From positions 222,001 through 286,000 of the forward strand of contig SMMW01000006.1 in the NCBI GenBank assembly GCA_004794655.1: 64,000 nt of DNA, read 5' to 3'. The notes under the pieces are model-generated. The model saw nothing but the letters and a program-made list of their open reading frames with translations, searched no databases and had not been told where the DNA came from. The translations under genes and the position numbers were made by a program. Positions 1-11,994 of the stretch are shown in pieces. The first letter of the stretch is position 1, and each line of letters opens with the position of its first letter. The DNA comes from Marisa cornuarietis. Its lineage: Eukaryota; Mollusca; Gastropoda; Architaenioglossa; Ampullariidae.

Positions 1-119
1 GAATAAAAAGAAACAGATTTAAATAATAAGTAGAACGAATAACTAGATTTTTAGAGAACATTTCCTTACTTTATAGCACGAAACGTTTTAGAAACAAAAA
101 AAATATGATAGTGGAGGCC

Positions 120-1070
120 CAAGTGGTGGATGATTACACTGAATAAAAGAGGCCAGAGAACAAAGCCTTGAGGCAGCCCTTACTTTGAAGAAGCAGGCAC
201 GCAAACACAAACTAGATGCAGTCAATCAGGAAGGAGAGGAACCAGTTTAAAACAGTGCCAGTCAGACCGAGACCGGTCCAGAGACCAATGTAACAGGAAG
301 AGATGATCAAGTGTATCAAATGCAGCTAACAAATCCAGTAGTGACAGTAAAACGATTCGATTCATGTTGCAAGCAGATAGTAAGGAATTAACCCCTCACA
401 GAAACGCCGTCTTAGTCAAATGATTTCTACGATATGCTGACTGAGTGAAGTGTTTCAAGTAAATTGTGAATGTAAACGGGGTAGGGTTTAGCCATATAAC
501 GGCTGACAACATGACACTGGTTGGGTTAGCGGAAGGAAAAGTTCATAAGCCACGGTACATGTAGATAAAAGCAGACGAAGTACATTCTGGAGGGACCAGA
601 ATCCTGGGCGGAGTCTGAAACAGCCCCACGTGCTGAAAGCAGGTAAGTGGTAGACATATTGGTCACTGTTTATAATTATTAATGGCTGTTTATTAAAGGA
701 TTTTTTGTTAGCTGTATTTTCTGTGTTGACCATGAGATTGCTGAGTTTATTCTCCTTCTGTCACTCCTCCCTTCCCTCTCTTCAGTCACCTGTTCTCGTC
801 TATCCATCCTCTATATTTCTCAGGTGATCGTGCCGCAGCCAGCGGTATATCTGGAGTACCACAATCTTTTCAAGTACTTTGGACATAAAAGGGACATTGC
901 AAACAGGGCGACGCTTTTGATGTGATTAATGTCGGCAGTCTGCTTAGAAAACGAGTGTGGTCCACTAGAAATGATAGCTGGAATCATCAGGTCAAGGCAC
1001 GGGTGCATGAGGTGGGTCGTAATCGGGTCAAGAAACAAATGTTTTTGGATGACTTTTTGATTTTGCTGAC
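120..1070 (-). pseudogene. Decayed CR1/L2-like LINE reverse transcriptase
   Basis: Reverse-strand translation shows scattered reverse transcriptase motifs in shifting frames. Around 300-370 there is a string reading LLSLLDLLAAFDTLDH, the CR1/L2 signature around the first catalytic aspartate. Around 840-900 there is a string close to FMSKVLEKIVVLQIYRWLRH, the conserved segment that precedes that motif in CR1/L2 elements. No frame stays open for more than about 80 codons, so this is a dead copy with indels. The order of the two blocks fits one minus-strand element. The family assignment rests on motif recognition only. Confidence 0.55.
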
Positions 1071-1372
1071 ATGGGACTTGGTGACATGCACAAGCATTGT
1101 AAATGCGTTCCTCAGAAAATATCTAAAAATGATTTAAGACTGTTTGCTACCTCCGCCCTGATTGTAGCGTTTTATTTTTCCAGAAAGATTTTGCATAACT
1201 TATCAGCAAGATGTTCTATAGGAATGACTGTAGGCAGAGTGGAGGCACTTTTGTGGTTGCCTAACGTTTGTCATGTTTGAGTTGATTTAGATCAATGCAA
1301 TCGGCAATTCCATCTTTCTTAAGCTTCGCATGATTAACCACATCTGACCATTCCTATCAGTTTATGCAACGC

Positions 1373-1425
1373 CCTCCCCCACCCACCCCAAAAAACACCC
1401 CCCCCCCAACCCCCCCCCAAAAAAC
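1373..1425. repeat. C-rich low-complexity tract
   Basis: Long runs of C broken by short A runs lie directly against the AAT tail of the LINE fragment that follows. Such tracts are prone to sequencing and assembly error. Confidence 0.8.
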
Positions 1426-1427
1426 TT

Positions 1428-1510
1428 CTAATAATAATAATAATAATGTGAGCTTTTATAGCGCAGTTCCCCAGCAAAAACCAGGCTCACCGCGCTTTAC
1501 AAAGAAAAAT
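1428..1510 (-). mobile_element. LINE 3' tail (CR1/L2 type), minus strand
   Basis: An (AAT)n run is followed by a block containing TTTATAGCGC and, further on, GCGCTTTAC. On the reverse strand this is a short GCGC-containing inverted repeat ending in (ATT)n, the layout of CR1/L2-type 3' ends. The same layout recurs at 6350, 20640, 23260 and 30254. Only the last 80 or so bases of the element remain. Confidence 0.55.
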
Positions 1511-2094
1511 CTGTCAACAAGAAAAGAGAGAAAAGTGCCCTTGAAGCAACCAGCAAAAAATTAAAATTCATAAGGGTAATTTCAACACACACGTGGGCAA
1601 ATAGACACACGGACACGTCAACATGAATAGAAACATACATAGGTTTCTCTACATCGTTTCACATGTACATATAACTTTTCTCACCCATGCACATGCTTGT
1701 TGTTGAACATCTTAGTATTACCAGAGGAAAAAATAACCTTTAAATTGATACCAAAAACATGGGGACTAAAGCATAGTGCTCTAAAATCAACTGTGAAAAA
1801 ATAGATAGCGATTTTTATGGACACGAAATACACACTGATTAATAATGGCATCAGAAGATGTCAAATTCCATAAACTACAAAACAAGCAGGTCTTTTGCTC
1901 AGAAAACAGCTCTCTAATGTGTGGAGATCTGCTGTAAAGGTAAAGCCGCATTGCGCTCCAAACGTCAATCGCCGCCATGGCCGACAAGGTAACCTTGGAA
2001 TCAATGCAGAGGCTTATGCAGGATGTTTCTTCCTCCATTATTCGCATCGTTCTGTGTGAGAAGGATTGTCGGTGAGCTCACACATTTATTTCAT

Positions 2095-2290
2095 GATTTT
2101 GCAGTTCATTTAGTACGGAAAGCTCAATGACATGGATGTGCTATTGCATGTGTTAGTTTTAGAACAGCCGAATTCTTGTAGTACGATCATCAGGTTAGTT
2201 TTAAAATCACCAGAAAAGCCAGATTCTGTTCAAGAATTTCTGGATTGAGCCACAGGAGGCAATCAACAACATGTTGGGGTAGTCATAGTC
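2095..2290 (-). pseudogene. STRAD-like pseudokinase fragment, inverted copy
   Basis: The reverse complement closely matches 5150-5335 of this window over nearly 190 bases, with small indels. It includes the stretch that encodes a GSIQKFLNR-like reading, which lies over the [11 protein letters not shown] reading in the other frame. It is a second, oppositely oriented piece of the same decayed processed gene. No open frame spans it. Confidence 0.55.
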
Positions 2291-2514
2291 TGTTCACTGG
2301 CGCCAGTCGTAACTTCTGATTTTGTGTTGCCAGTCTGGATTATTACTACTTGTCGACCTCTCTCTAAGCCGACTAGATAAAGTTGGAAAAGATTGTTCGC
2401 TAGCAACACAGAAAAGAGAGAGAAATTTAAATAGTTCAAATATCTTGACATGCAATGTTTAAGGGATGGGAAAAATGGGCTTAGATACCACTCACTCGAA
2501 ATCACGACGCGTTA

Positions 2515-2735
2515 CGTGAAGAGAGATAGAACACGAGGGACGGAAGAATAAACGACAGTACTGACAAAAACAGAAAACAAAAATAGAAAACACAAAAAGG
2601 CACTAAGTAACAGGAACAGAGAATATAGTGATTCTGCAGAGAAAGATGGAGAGAAAAGTAGCAAGAGCGGAAAGGGGAGGTAAGAAGGACTAGCACTGTA
2701 TGGACTGTTGTTTAGAGTTATGCTGTTCTAATAGA
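2515..2735 (-). mobile_element. 3' untranslated fragment of the resident CR1/L2-like LINE
   Basis: The stretch from the GATAGAACACGAGGGACGGA motif onward matches, with substitutions, the 3' region of the minus-strand LINE at 6440-6600. Matching copies also lie at 23020-23200 (plus strand), 30360-30550 and 45930-46130. It lacks coding sequence and the (ATT)n tail, so it is both 5' truncated and eroded at the 3' end. Confidence 0.6.
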
Positions 2736-3814
2736 ATTGCCTGAGAATGAAAACTTCGGATACCGAGTTTATGTGTATGTTTATGTCCTTCTTTGTCACT
2801 GTACTGAAAGTTGAATTAAAAGATATCCGTCACATAAAATTTGTTCAAACACACTTTAAAATGTAATTTTTTTTATGCTTTAGATCCGTGATATTGACCG
2901 AATCGCGACTTTAGATTTATTCTTCGTTGAATCTCACGTCGCGCAAAGTTTTTAATAACACATCTAAACTTATAATTTAAAACATATTTTTTTTATCTGT
3001 GTGCATATAACAAAACATTGTAATGAAAGACAAATCGTCTAAACATAGATATTAAAGGCTCAGGTTGCACTAATTCGTTAAAATTGCTGAGATTTTGAGG
3101 GACTATTTTTCAGCTGAGTTGGAACAAAACGAAATTCGCCGAAAAAGCAGACGTTAGCTACGAGGCACAGGAGAGAAGGCACAAAAGCATCGCCAGGTAA
3201 GAGGAGATGAAAAAAAAATAATTTCGATAACCCTGACGCTGACCATGTATGTTTAGTTATAAATTTTGTATCCCTTGCTTGTGTGAGAATATTTTAACAT
3301 TCGAATTTCCAGAAATCTCTTTCACTTTCCGCATACGAACGATCTTTTGTGATGGTCAGTAAAATGATACGCTTCCATGGCTGACTAACGGACAGATTAA
3401 TTTCTACCTAAGATTATACTTCGATTAGCAAGAACATTTAAAGTAGTATGTGAAATGATTAACAATTTAATCATCAACATGTAAAAGATGTTCGTTTTTT
3501 AAATGTTAAAAAATACGAAAGAATTGTTATAAATATATTAGGATTCGCAAATGCATCAGCAGCTGATTTGGAGGTTGCCATATTTTCTATACGCTCTGAA
3601 CGTGCTACGTCTAAAGAAATAGGTAGTGAAATTTTAATAAATAAAATCTTAACATAAAATACCAGCGCGCAAACATTCATTTTGGAAAATTATAGCTGAA
3701 AGTGGAAAACCAAACATAGTAGAATGAATAATAGCTAGAAATTGTAGATTTTACAATTTTCTTGCTACCTAAAATGACAGTAAACACACGTATCAGGAAG
3801 AAAGTGTCGAGTCA
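2736..3814. other. Upstream intergenic sequence, nothing recognised
   Basis: AT-rich sequence before gene 1. I see no convincing coding exon, RNA gene or repeat in it. Short open frames here are within chance for this base composition. Confidence 0.5.
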
Positions 3815-3868
3815 TTGTGTGTGTGTGTGAGAGAGAGTGTGTGTGTGTGTGTGCGCGCGCGCGCGCGC
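3815..3868. repeat. Compound GT/GA/GC microsatellite
   Basis: Consecutive GT, GA, GT and GC dinucleotide runs. The alternating purine-pyrimidine GT and GC parts could adopt Z-form DNA. It lies about 250 bp upstream of the gene 1 TATA box. Confidence 0.85.
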
Positions 3869-4119
3869 CAGTGATGGTGGGGTGTGTGTTTAATAAACGC
3901 CTCAAATGAAATGACAGAATAAAAGTTGAAAATAAAATCACAGATGTAAAAGTTAACAGCAGTTATCAAAAGCAATAATAATAATAATTGATGAGCGATA
4001 TGCTCTGCGCTTCAAATAGATTAAGTGCGATATTCAAGACTCCTGGCGACATATTAACATCCGTGACGACTTGACGTGTCCAGTGATCATGCATTGTTGT
4101 TCTAATCTTTAAAAAAAAT

Positions 4120-4126
4120 TATAAAA
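4120..4126 (+). promoter_or_regulatory. TATA box of gene 1
   Basis: TATAAAA followed by a GC-richer stretch sits about 155 bases before the signal-peptide ATG at 4281. The paralogue gene 2 has the same heptamer about 75 bases before its ATG. An acceptor-like TTTTTTCACAG ends at 4260, so the ATG could lie in a second exon with a short 5' untranslated exon upstream. The transcription start is not proven. Confidence 0.55.
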
Positions 4127-4280
4127 GCGGACGCGCAGCCGATTGGCGGTAGGAAAACGATTTTCTTCTCTCTGCCTATAGAAAGCATCGAACATGCTGC
4201 TACAATTTTCTATTAAACTAATTTTTATTCTATTTTTAATGTTACCCTCTTTTTTCACAGAAGCCGCAAATACGACCACA

Positions 4281-4347
4281 ATGGCGTCGAAGATGATGCG
4301 CTCCTCGGCTGCTTTGTTGCCTCTAGTCCTTGTCCTCATTCTTGCAG
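4281..4347 (+). CDS. Gene 1 exon: signal peptide
   Basis: ATG opens a 22-codon exon reading MASKMMRSS followed by a hydrophobic core [13 protein letters not shown]. It ends in phase 1 at GCAG before GTAGGC. The charge-then-hydrophobic layout is that of a secretory signal peptide, and the phase matches exon A of module 1 at 10398. The start is favoured because it lies about 155 bases after a TATA box and has no competing upstream ATG in frame. Confidence 0.8.
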
Positions 4348-7300
4348 GTAGGCCTTGCTGATACAAGTGAATAGGATGAATATTTAGGTTTTTATGGTAA
4401 TTCTTTATGCTCGCACGATTTGCCTTTCCCATTTTTCTCCAGCTGTAATCCATCACCATGACCGCTACAATCACGGGGCCGTTACCATCATTGCCACTGC
4501 TGTTGCCATTTGCTACTACTGCTACTAAGAAACAAAAACGTGACCTGTCAATCTCACAACAGTGTGTCGCATTGAAAATACGTAGAGAAATTGCAGAAGA
4601 GATCAGAAGCTAGTCACTCTCCACCACTGGCAGAAAACAGGGGGAAGATCACTCTCGACATCAATGATTATCATCATCAAAAGTGATCATTATGCAGTTT
4701 GACAGTATAGCCTGTACCTATCAGCTTTATGCTGTGATATGCAAAGGTCACAAAGATACAACCACAGTGCATCTTGCTCAGCACTCGCCAACAGGACTGC
4801 AGGTGGCTGTGAAACGGTTTGATTTAGAAAACTGAGATCACGAGTTGTCGTATGTACAGAAAGAGGTTGCATTTAACCAAGCAGTTAAAATATTATTCCC
4901 CATTACTGTAGCTTCGTCCATCGACATGAATTGTGGACACTCCTGCCTGTTTTGGGCTCTGGTTCTTGCCGTTACCTGCTGACTGCCTTTTTCACAACAG
5001 GACTGCCAGAGCTAGCGGTCACAGATATCTTCCTAGATGTAGTACATGCTCTGAAATACTTGCATATCAGAGGGGACATACACAGGGGCGTGTCTCATTG
5101 GCCTCCACAGCTCTCTTCACACTCGAAGGGGATCCGCGCCTGTGAATAGACTATAATTACCCCCAACATGCTGTTGATTGCCTCCAGTGGCTCAATCCAG
5201 AAATCCTTGAACAGAATCTGGCTTTTATGGTGATTGTAAAACTAACCCAGTGATCTTACTACAAGAATTCGGCTATTTTTAGTGAATCTAAAACTAGCCC
5301 CATACAACTGTAAACACATCCATGTCATTGGTGGGTGGACTCATAAGAAGATAGTAGCGATGTTTTCAATTTGTAAGTTGTCATGGTCAGACTAAAAATA
5401 GAAAAACACTTGTCCTCGTACGTCGTTGATTCCAGAATTGACGACTGTACGCCGCTTGCATTTATTATGTATGTGGTTTCTTTGTGTTCAGCTTTTTAAA
5501 ATTTTTAAAATTTTTTTTAAAGATGGCCGCTCCTGGTTGTGCGACGTCTGGTGCTTTTACTGAAGTTGCCCTTCGGGGATAAATAAAGTTGTATTGTATC
5601 TTGTATCATGATTCCAGGTAAAATAGATAAAATGCCAAAGCACATACAGTTACATAAACCATAAAGAAAGTTGTTGACATTCTCAGAATGAATACAAGGT
5701 TACCTTGGCGAAGAATGTAAAGGTCTCCTATTAACGTCCATGAGCGCACACCTCTAATATGGTCTATTTATGAATGTTCAGCAATGTTCACCCTTTCAAT
5801 GTAGTATAATTGTCTCTCTTCGTGATAAACGGCGTAAAACTCCAACAACCAGCCATCAGCAATGCTTAAAGTCTATAGATAAGCTCTCGTTAGAATTAGT
5901 CACGACCACGGGTTTAATGTTCTACATGATGTCAAACTATCTCTCCCAAAACTGAATAAACACTACCACACACGTATATGCATTTGATGAAGATAACCCT
6001 GTTTTCTGACATGAAGAGGAGAATCGAGGCATTTGAGACCAAGAAAATTTCTCTGAATCTCATACATGGATCGCAAGACTCAGACGTTTTACAGAAAATG
6101 GTTGGAACCCTTGAAGGACACAAGGCAACTATTCCCACAGAAGATGCGCAAACTCGTGTGGTATAGTCGTGTGATCCAACATGACATCATGGTTGTACTT
6201 CAGGACTTACGCCGGGGTGGACATGTAAATAATGTGCGCTCAAACTCGAAGGACTCGGGTGATTGCTCCGCTTATGATTTGTTCACAGCCATTCAAGACA
6301 GGAATAAGTGGCTACCTTTGTTAGCCTCTTCTTCTGCCCAGCTGTTCCAATAATAATAGTGAAGATTTTTATAGCGCATATTCACACTCGTAGAGAGTAT
6401 GCTCTTAGCGCTTAAAACGGGGAAGAGACGTGGACTAAGTAGATACAGAACACAGGGGACGAAAGAAAACGACAGTACTGACAAAAACAGATAACAAAAG
6501 GCATCAAGTAACAGGAACAGAGAAAAATAGTGATGGGTAAAGTAGTAAGAGGGAAGGGGGGGGTAAGGACTAGCATTGTGGACTAGGAGTAGTGCTCAAG
6601 GAAGAGGTGCGTTTTCAGTGCAGATTTGAAGGATTCAATTGTAGGAAGGTGGCGGATATGGAGAGGAAGAGAGTTCCATTGTTTTGCAGCACAGTAGCCA
6701 AAAGTCCTGTGACCATATGTTGTTGTTCTGGTGACAGGAACAGTCAGAGTACGGTTGTCAGAGGAAGAGCGGAGTTGTCTGGCCTGAGAGTAAGGGATGA
6801 GAAGTTCAGAGAAATAGTCAGGACAGGAGCCAGCAAAGAAATTAAAACACAGCACAGACAGTTTGTACTGGATGCGAGAACGGACGGGTAGCCAGTGTAG
6901 AAAACGAAGGAGAGGTGTGACATGGTCCCGTTTCCTTGCTCTAAGTACCAGACGTGCAGCGGAGTTCTGTACTCTCTGGAGTTTCTGAATGAGGGATGAG
7001 GGGCAGCCTGCCAGCAAGGAGTTGCAGTAGTCAAGTCGTGAAAGAACAAACGCACAGACAAGAGTGTTGGTGGCACGTGTAGAGAGAAAGTGACGGATGG
7101 CACTGATCTTACGGAGCTCATAGTAGGCAGACTGACAGACAGCTGTAACATGTTTATCAAGGGTCATGTCTGCGGTGACAATAAATCCCAGATTCCTAAC
7201 GGATGACGTGAAGGTGATGTTGCTGTCGCCCACCTTGATGTGATTGGGCAGACTGACTAGTGAAGGTTGATGTCTTCTTCTATGGCACAAGAGGGCTTCC

Positions 7301-10173
7301 GTTTTATCATCATTTAGTTTAAGCTTGTTTTTCACCATCCAGCCCTTGACATCACTAATACAAGCTTCTAGAGAGCTAATAGCAGAGTGAGACTCAGCCA
7401 GTGGAATAGAACAGTAAAGCTGCGTGTCATCTGCATAGGACTGATGAGACACCTGGTGAGACCGGATGCAAGATGAAAGTGGTTTAGTATACAGGATGAA
7501 CAGGACTGGGCCAAGTACTGAGCCTTGGGGAACGCCACAGAAAAGTGAAGCAGGGCGAGATGTCTGACCATCGACTACCACAGTCTGGGTCCTATCAGTG
7601 AGATAGGAGTTGAACCATGAGAGGGCAGGTCCAGAAATCCCGTAGAGGGTGTGGAGTCTGTGAAGAAGCAGAGAGTGGTCTATAGTGTCAAATGCAGCAG
7701 ACAGGTCCAGTAGGGTTAATGGAGAAACATCACCACTGTCAAGAGCAGATAATATGTCTGTTGTTACTTTAATAAGAGTGGTCTCAGTGCTGTGGAAAGG
7801 TCTATATGCCGACTGAGCTTGTGGAAGAAGATGGTGGTCTTGTAAATAGGCCCAGAGCTGTGTCAAAACTATTTTCTCTATGATCTTAGAGAGAAAAGAC
7901 AAGTTGGAGACTGGGCGGTAGTTGTTTAGCACATTGACATCAAGCGTGGATTTCTTTAGAAGTGGCCTCACCACCGCATTCTTGAACAGAGATGGGAAAA
8001 CACCTGACGACAGGCTGACATTTACAATATGTGTGATGGCAGGAAGTAGAGTATCTAGGCACTCGAGCAGAAGGCTCGTGGGCATCGGATCTAACTCGCA
8101 GGTTGTTGCTTTAGCTTTTAGGATAACCGCTTTTACATCGGTCTCAGAGACTGGTAGGAACTTGGTCATGGAACATCCTGGGAGGACATCACAGGAGATG
8201 CTGTCAAGCGCCGACGCCGAGTCTAATGATGATCGAATGTCCGATATCTTGCTGGTGAAATAATCACTAAAAACTTGCGGCAGCAGTGAAGCAGGGTAGG
8301 CAGTAGGCAGTGGCAGTGGTGTTGCTGTCTTAGATCCAGTCATTTTATTGCAAATGGCAAAAAGCTTTTTGGAGGAGGTGCAATTAATTATTTGGCCCTG
8401 AAGGTATGATGTTTTAGCCTCATAAATGCATTTTGCCACGCTTCGCTTTGCAGCATTGTAAATTTCTTTGTGGATGGCGAGTCCAGTCTTCCGGCAAAGA
8501 CGTTCAGCTCGCCGGCGCGTGCGCTTCAGGTCACGGAGTTCAACGCGGATCTGTGAATGCCAAGGCGCACATTTAGACTGGCGCATCAGACGTCGAGACA
8601 CTGGGGCGTGGTCATCAACTACTCGACGTAAAACACAGTCAAGTTGCTCGGCAGAGGGTGGTTGGAGGAGCTCCATCTGCAGCTGTGCTTTGAATGCCAG
8701 TCTATCAACATTTCGTAATGAGCGAGTGGATCTAAAAACTGGCGCCGATGATGGGCATTTGTGATCAAGTTCGATCAGTACACAGTAGTGGTCAGATGAG
8801 AGATCGTGGGAAACATCAACTGACTGGACTAAGTGGTCATCAGGTCGATGTATGACCCAGTCCAGGATGTGATCTCTTTGTGTGTTGGCTGCGACACGGA
8901 CTGTACGAGACGAAAGGTGTGCAGCATTTCAGACATTTTGACAGTGTCAGGGTGAGCACTGTTGTCGAAGTGCACATTCACATCTCCGAGAAGTATGGCG
9001 GGTCCAATTAGTGTATTGCTATAATCCAAGAGATCATGGAATTCCGAGAAAAATGTAGAGGCTGTAAGTTTGTTCCTTGCACTAGGAGGAGGTCTGTAGA
9101 TGCAGAGCAGGTGCATCGAGCAATGAGGAGCCGAAGAGGAGACTTGTACAAATTCAAAAGACATGTGAGGGAACGATACGGCAGTAGTAAAAGACAGGTA
9201 CTTGGCAAGTGATGATCTGTAGATTATAGCAATACCACCACCACGTGTAGGGCGGGGGAAAGATTTCAGGCAGTAGCCCACTGGAGTAAGATCGACACAC
9301 ACGCTCTCGTCACCTCGCTGTTTAAGCCACGTCTCGGTGATGATGAAAATATCAAGGTGGCGGTCTGTCACAAATTCTACTATTTCAACTCGCTTCAGTG
9401 ACTGTTGTGCGGACGATACCGACTGAGCGTTGAAAAGCCCAACATGGAGGCGAGTGTTCAGTTGTCGTGTGCGGGAAACTTGGGTGACTACTGATTTCAG
9501 GCGATCATGTTGGTTTGGTCGCCGAGATGTAAAGTTATTTGACCCAGTTGGTCGGTCGTGTTTCCGGCTGGTGTTACTGGTGGTTATGTCAACTGGTTCA
9601 CTTTGATCACGGCGATGCTGGTGTCGCCGACGACCGCCACGGAACGGGCGGCGTTTTTTCTTTCGAGAAATGTCACAGTGGCTATGAATGTTCAAAGTAC
9701 GAAGCACGGTGCAAAGCGCTAATGAGCGATCAGAAGTCTTAAACCTCAGTGATATAAGTTCGTGCCTACCGTAGGTAATTTTCTTGTATGGGAACACGCT
9801 GGGGTGGCTGCGTCGTCCTGTCTGGTGCGTTGAGAGTGTCGAAGCAAAGGCCGGCAGAGAGGTTCGGTAGCCATGTTGGAGCACATGGTGTAGTAGGCAG
9901 AAGAAAGTCCAGCAAAGAAAACTTTGAAAACGTCCTTCTTCCACGAGCGAGCAATCCACAAACATTCCAGAGTAGATGTTTTCAAATAAGGAAGCAGAAG
10001 ATGTAGAGCACATGAGAGAAAGATCAGTCAATCACAGTGAAAATACATATAATTTGTAGAGCTGCCCCATCAAGCACATGATGCGACAAGGGCAGGTAAC
10101 TCTATCCTCTATCCAATAGATGGCAGGCAGACAAGCATACCCGTTCGTCAGCTGCTGCTAGTGGTGATAGTAG

Positions 10174-10233
<60 letters not shown>

Positions 10234-11706
10234 ATAGTATTATAAGAAAATGCATTTGCAAGCAGCAGTCTCAAGATTCTTCAGAAAAAGTTCGTATCAC
10301 CCAGTAAAGAGAATATGAGCAAGCTCGAACTTGTTTCAAAAAGATAATATCTGCAAATAGGGCTTTAATCTTTTGCTTTCTTTTATGTCAGTTATAGGGA
10401 CACACACAGCATGCACAGACCAGGAGAAAACCACCATAAACCAGTGTAAGATGTCTTCGAAGATGTTGTTCATGGAGTCGCTTGGGAAAACGTCTTGTAA
10501 CGTCTCGCGTGTCACCAAAAAGGTTTGCAAGTAAGTCAATGGCTTGACCTATTTAAATTTTCTGCCATCCCCTTTCCATCTCTTACTCTTTTCCACATGT
10601 GAAAATAGGTAGCTGCCTACATACATACATACATAAATACACACAAATGTGAATTTATATTTACACAGGTACAACGTACATTATAAAAAACGTTATATAT
10701 GTGGATTTCCTTAAACCATAGGAAAGGCGTTTGATGATGTAAGGTTCAATATTTTAATTAAAGTTATTGTCTTCAATAATTGCCTGACATGAACATTGCA
10801 GGGAGTATAATTCCATAAAGATGTGTATCAACAATAACATCAAGAGCTCAACATGCAGTCCTTTTAACGGCAAGATGGCCAAGCAACCATTGAGTATGTA
10901 TTGAGATATTACTTGGCATTCCTAAATTTGCATATACGATCTATAATACAACACACACGGTGTGAACAAGAAAAAGTTACAAACTCAGTACGTTCATTTA
11001 TGAGGCAGAGAGAGTATTGATATTATTAACTAATATTTTTTCATCCTTGGGACAGCTAGATGTATTTATTTAGTAAGTTCTGTGTTTCATAAATACAAAG
11101 ACTTTTTTTAAGTCAGCAAAATTTCCCTACCATTCCTGCTGCAGTTTGAAATACAGGGGTACCGATTGTCGAATCTTCAATTAACCGTGCAGCATCTCTC
11201 CATAGCCTCAAAATAATTTCTGCTCTACAGTGTCATGGTTCAACGGCAACATGTATTATTATACTAACCGACAAAGCTGTTGTAAATTCTGGAGAGGCAT
11301 GCACTTGTGTGTTATAGCTTGGTTTGTTTTATACTATGGGTTTCTATGCATTTTGTTCACAAAAGCAGAGCTAACCGCTAACACCAAGCGGTGCTTTGTC
11401 GTAAAAACAAATATGACTTAACACAGTGCAGGTTATATGGATGACTGTCATTCGCCCATAAATTGTGACATTGGTCTTTTGCTTCAACGAATTCCTTAGA
11501 ACAGTTTTTTATGTCGCGAAATGCCTCTGGTGTCGCAGGATTCACACTCGCAATCACTTACACATTCCTTGCAACTCGAGGTCACATCAAGACGAAAGCA
11601 GACCAAAAGCATGCCTACAGCATACCGGATAATCACGACTTCGCTGTATTCCACGGCTAGCGTGCTTGTTATGTGCCTGTGTGTAAGTGTGCGGGTGTTT
11701 TGTGTG

Positions 11707-11749
<43 letters not shown>

Positions 11750-11905
11750 AAGCGCGCGTCTTTGTGGTGAGTTATATGAGAGCGGGACTGAAGAAGTGCT
11801 AAATTATGAATGAATCTTTTCCATTAATTTCTTTATTACTAATGTTTAGTCTGCTTATGTTACAACCTACTTGCCTCGCCTTATCCTGAGTATGCAAGCA
11901 GTACA

Positions 11906-11994
<89 letters not shown>

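Larger units (their letters stand above)
6350..10060 (-). mobile_element. Nearly complete CR1/L2-type LINE
   Basis: A minus-strand non-LTR retrotransposon of about 3.7 kb inserted in gene 1 intron 1. In element orientation it has an endonuclease, a reverse transcriptase, a 3' untranslated region of roughly 230 bases, and a short (ATT)n tail at the 6350 edge preceded by GCGCTATAAAA. No separate ORF1 protein was found, so it is either 5' truncated or of a type with one long ORF. Fragments of the same family lie at 2515, 22735, 30254 and 45830. No convincing target-site duplication was found. Confidence 0.85.

Noticed and set aside
1787..2047. 86-codon minus-strand frame with several cysteines
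   Set aside because: No domain, no splice context and no repeat in the paralogous units; likely chance.
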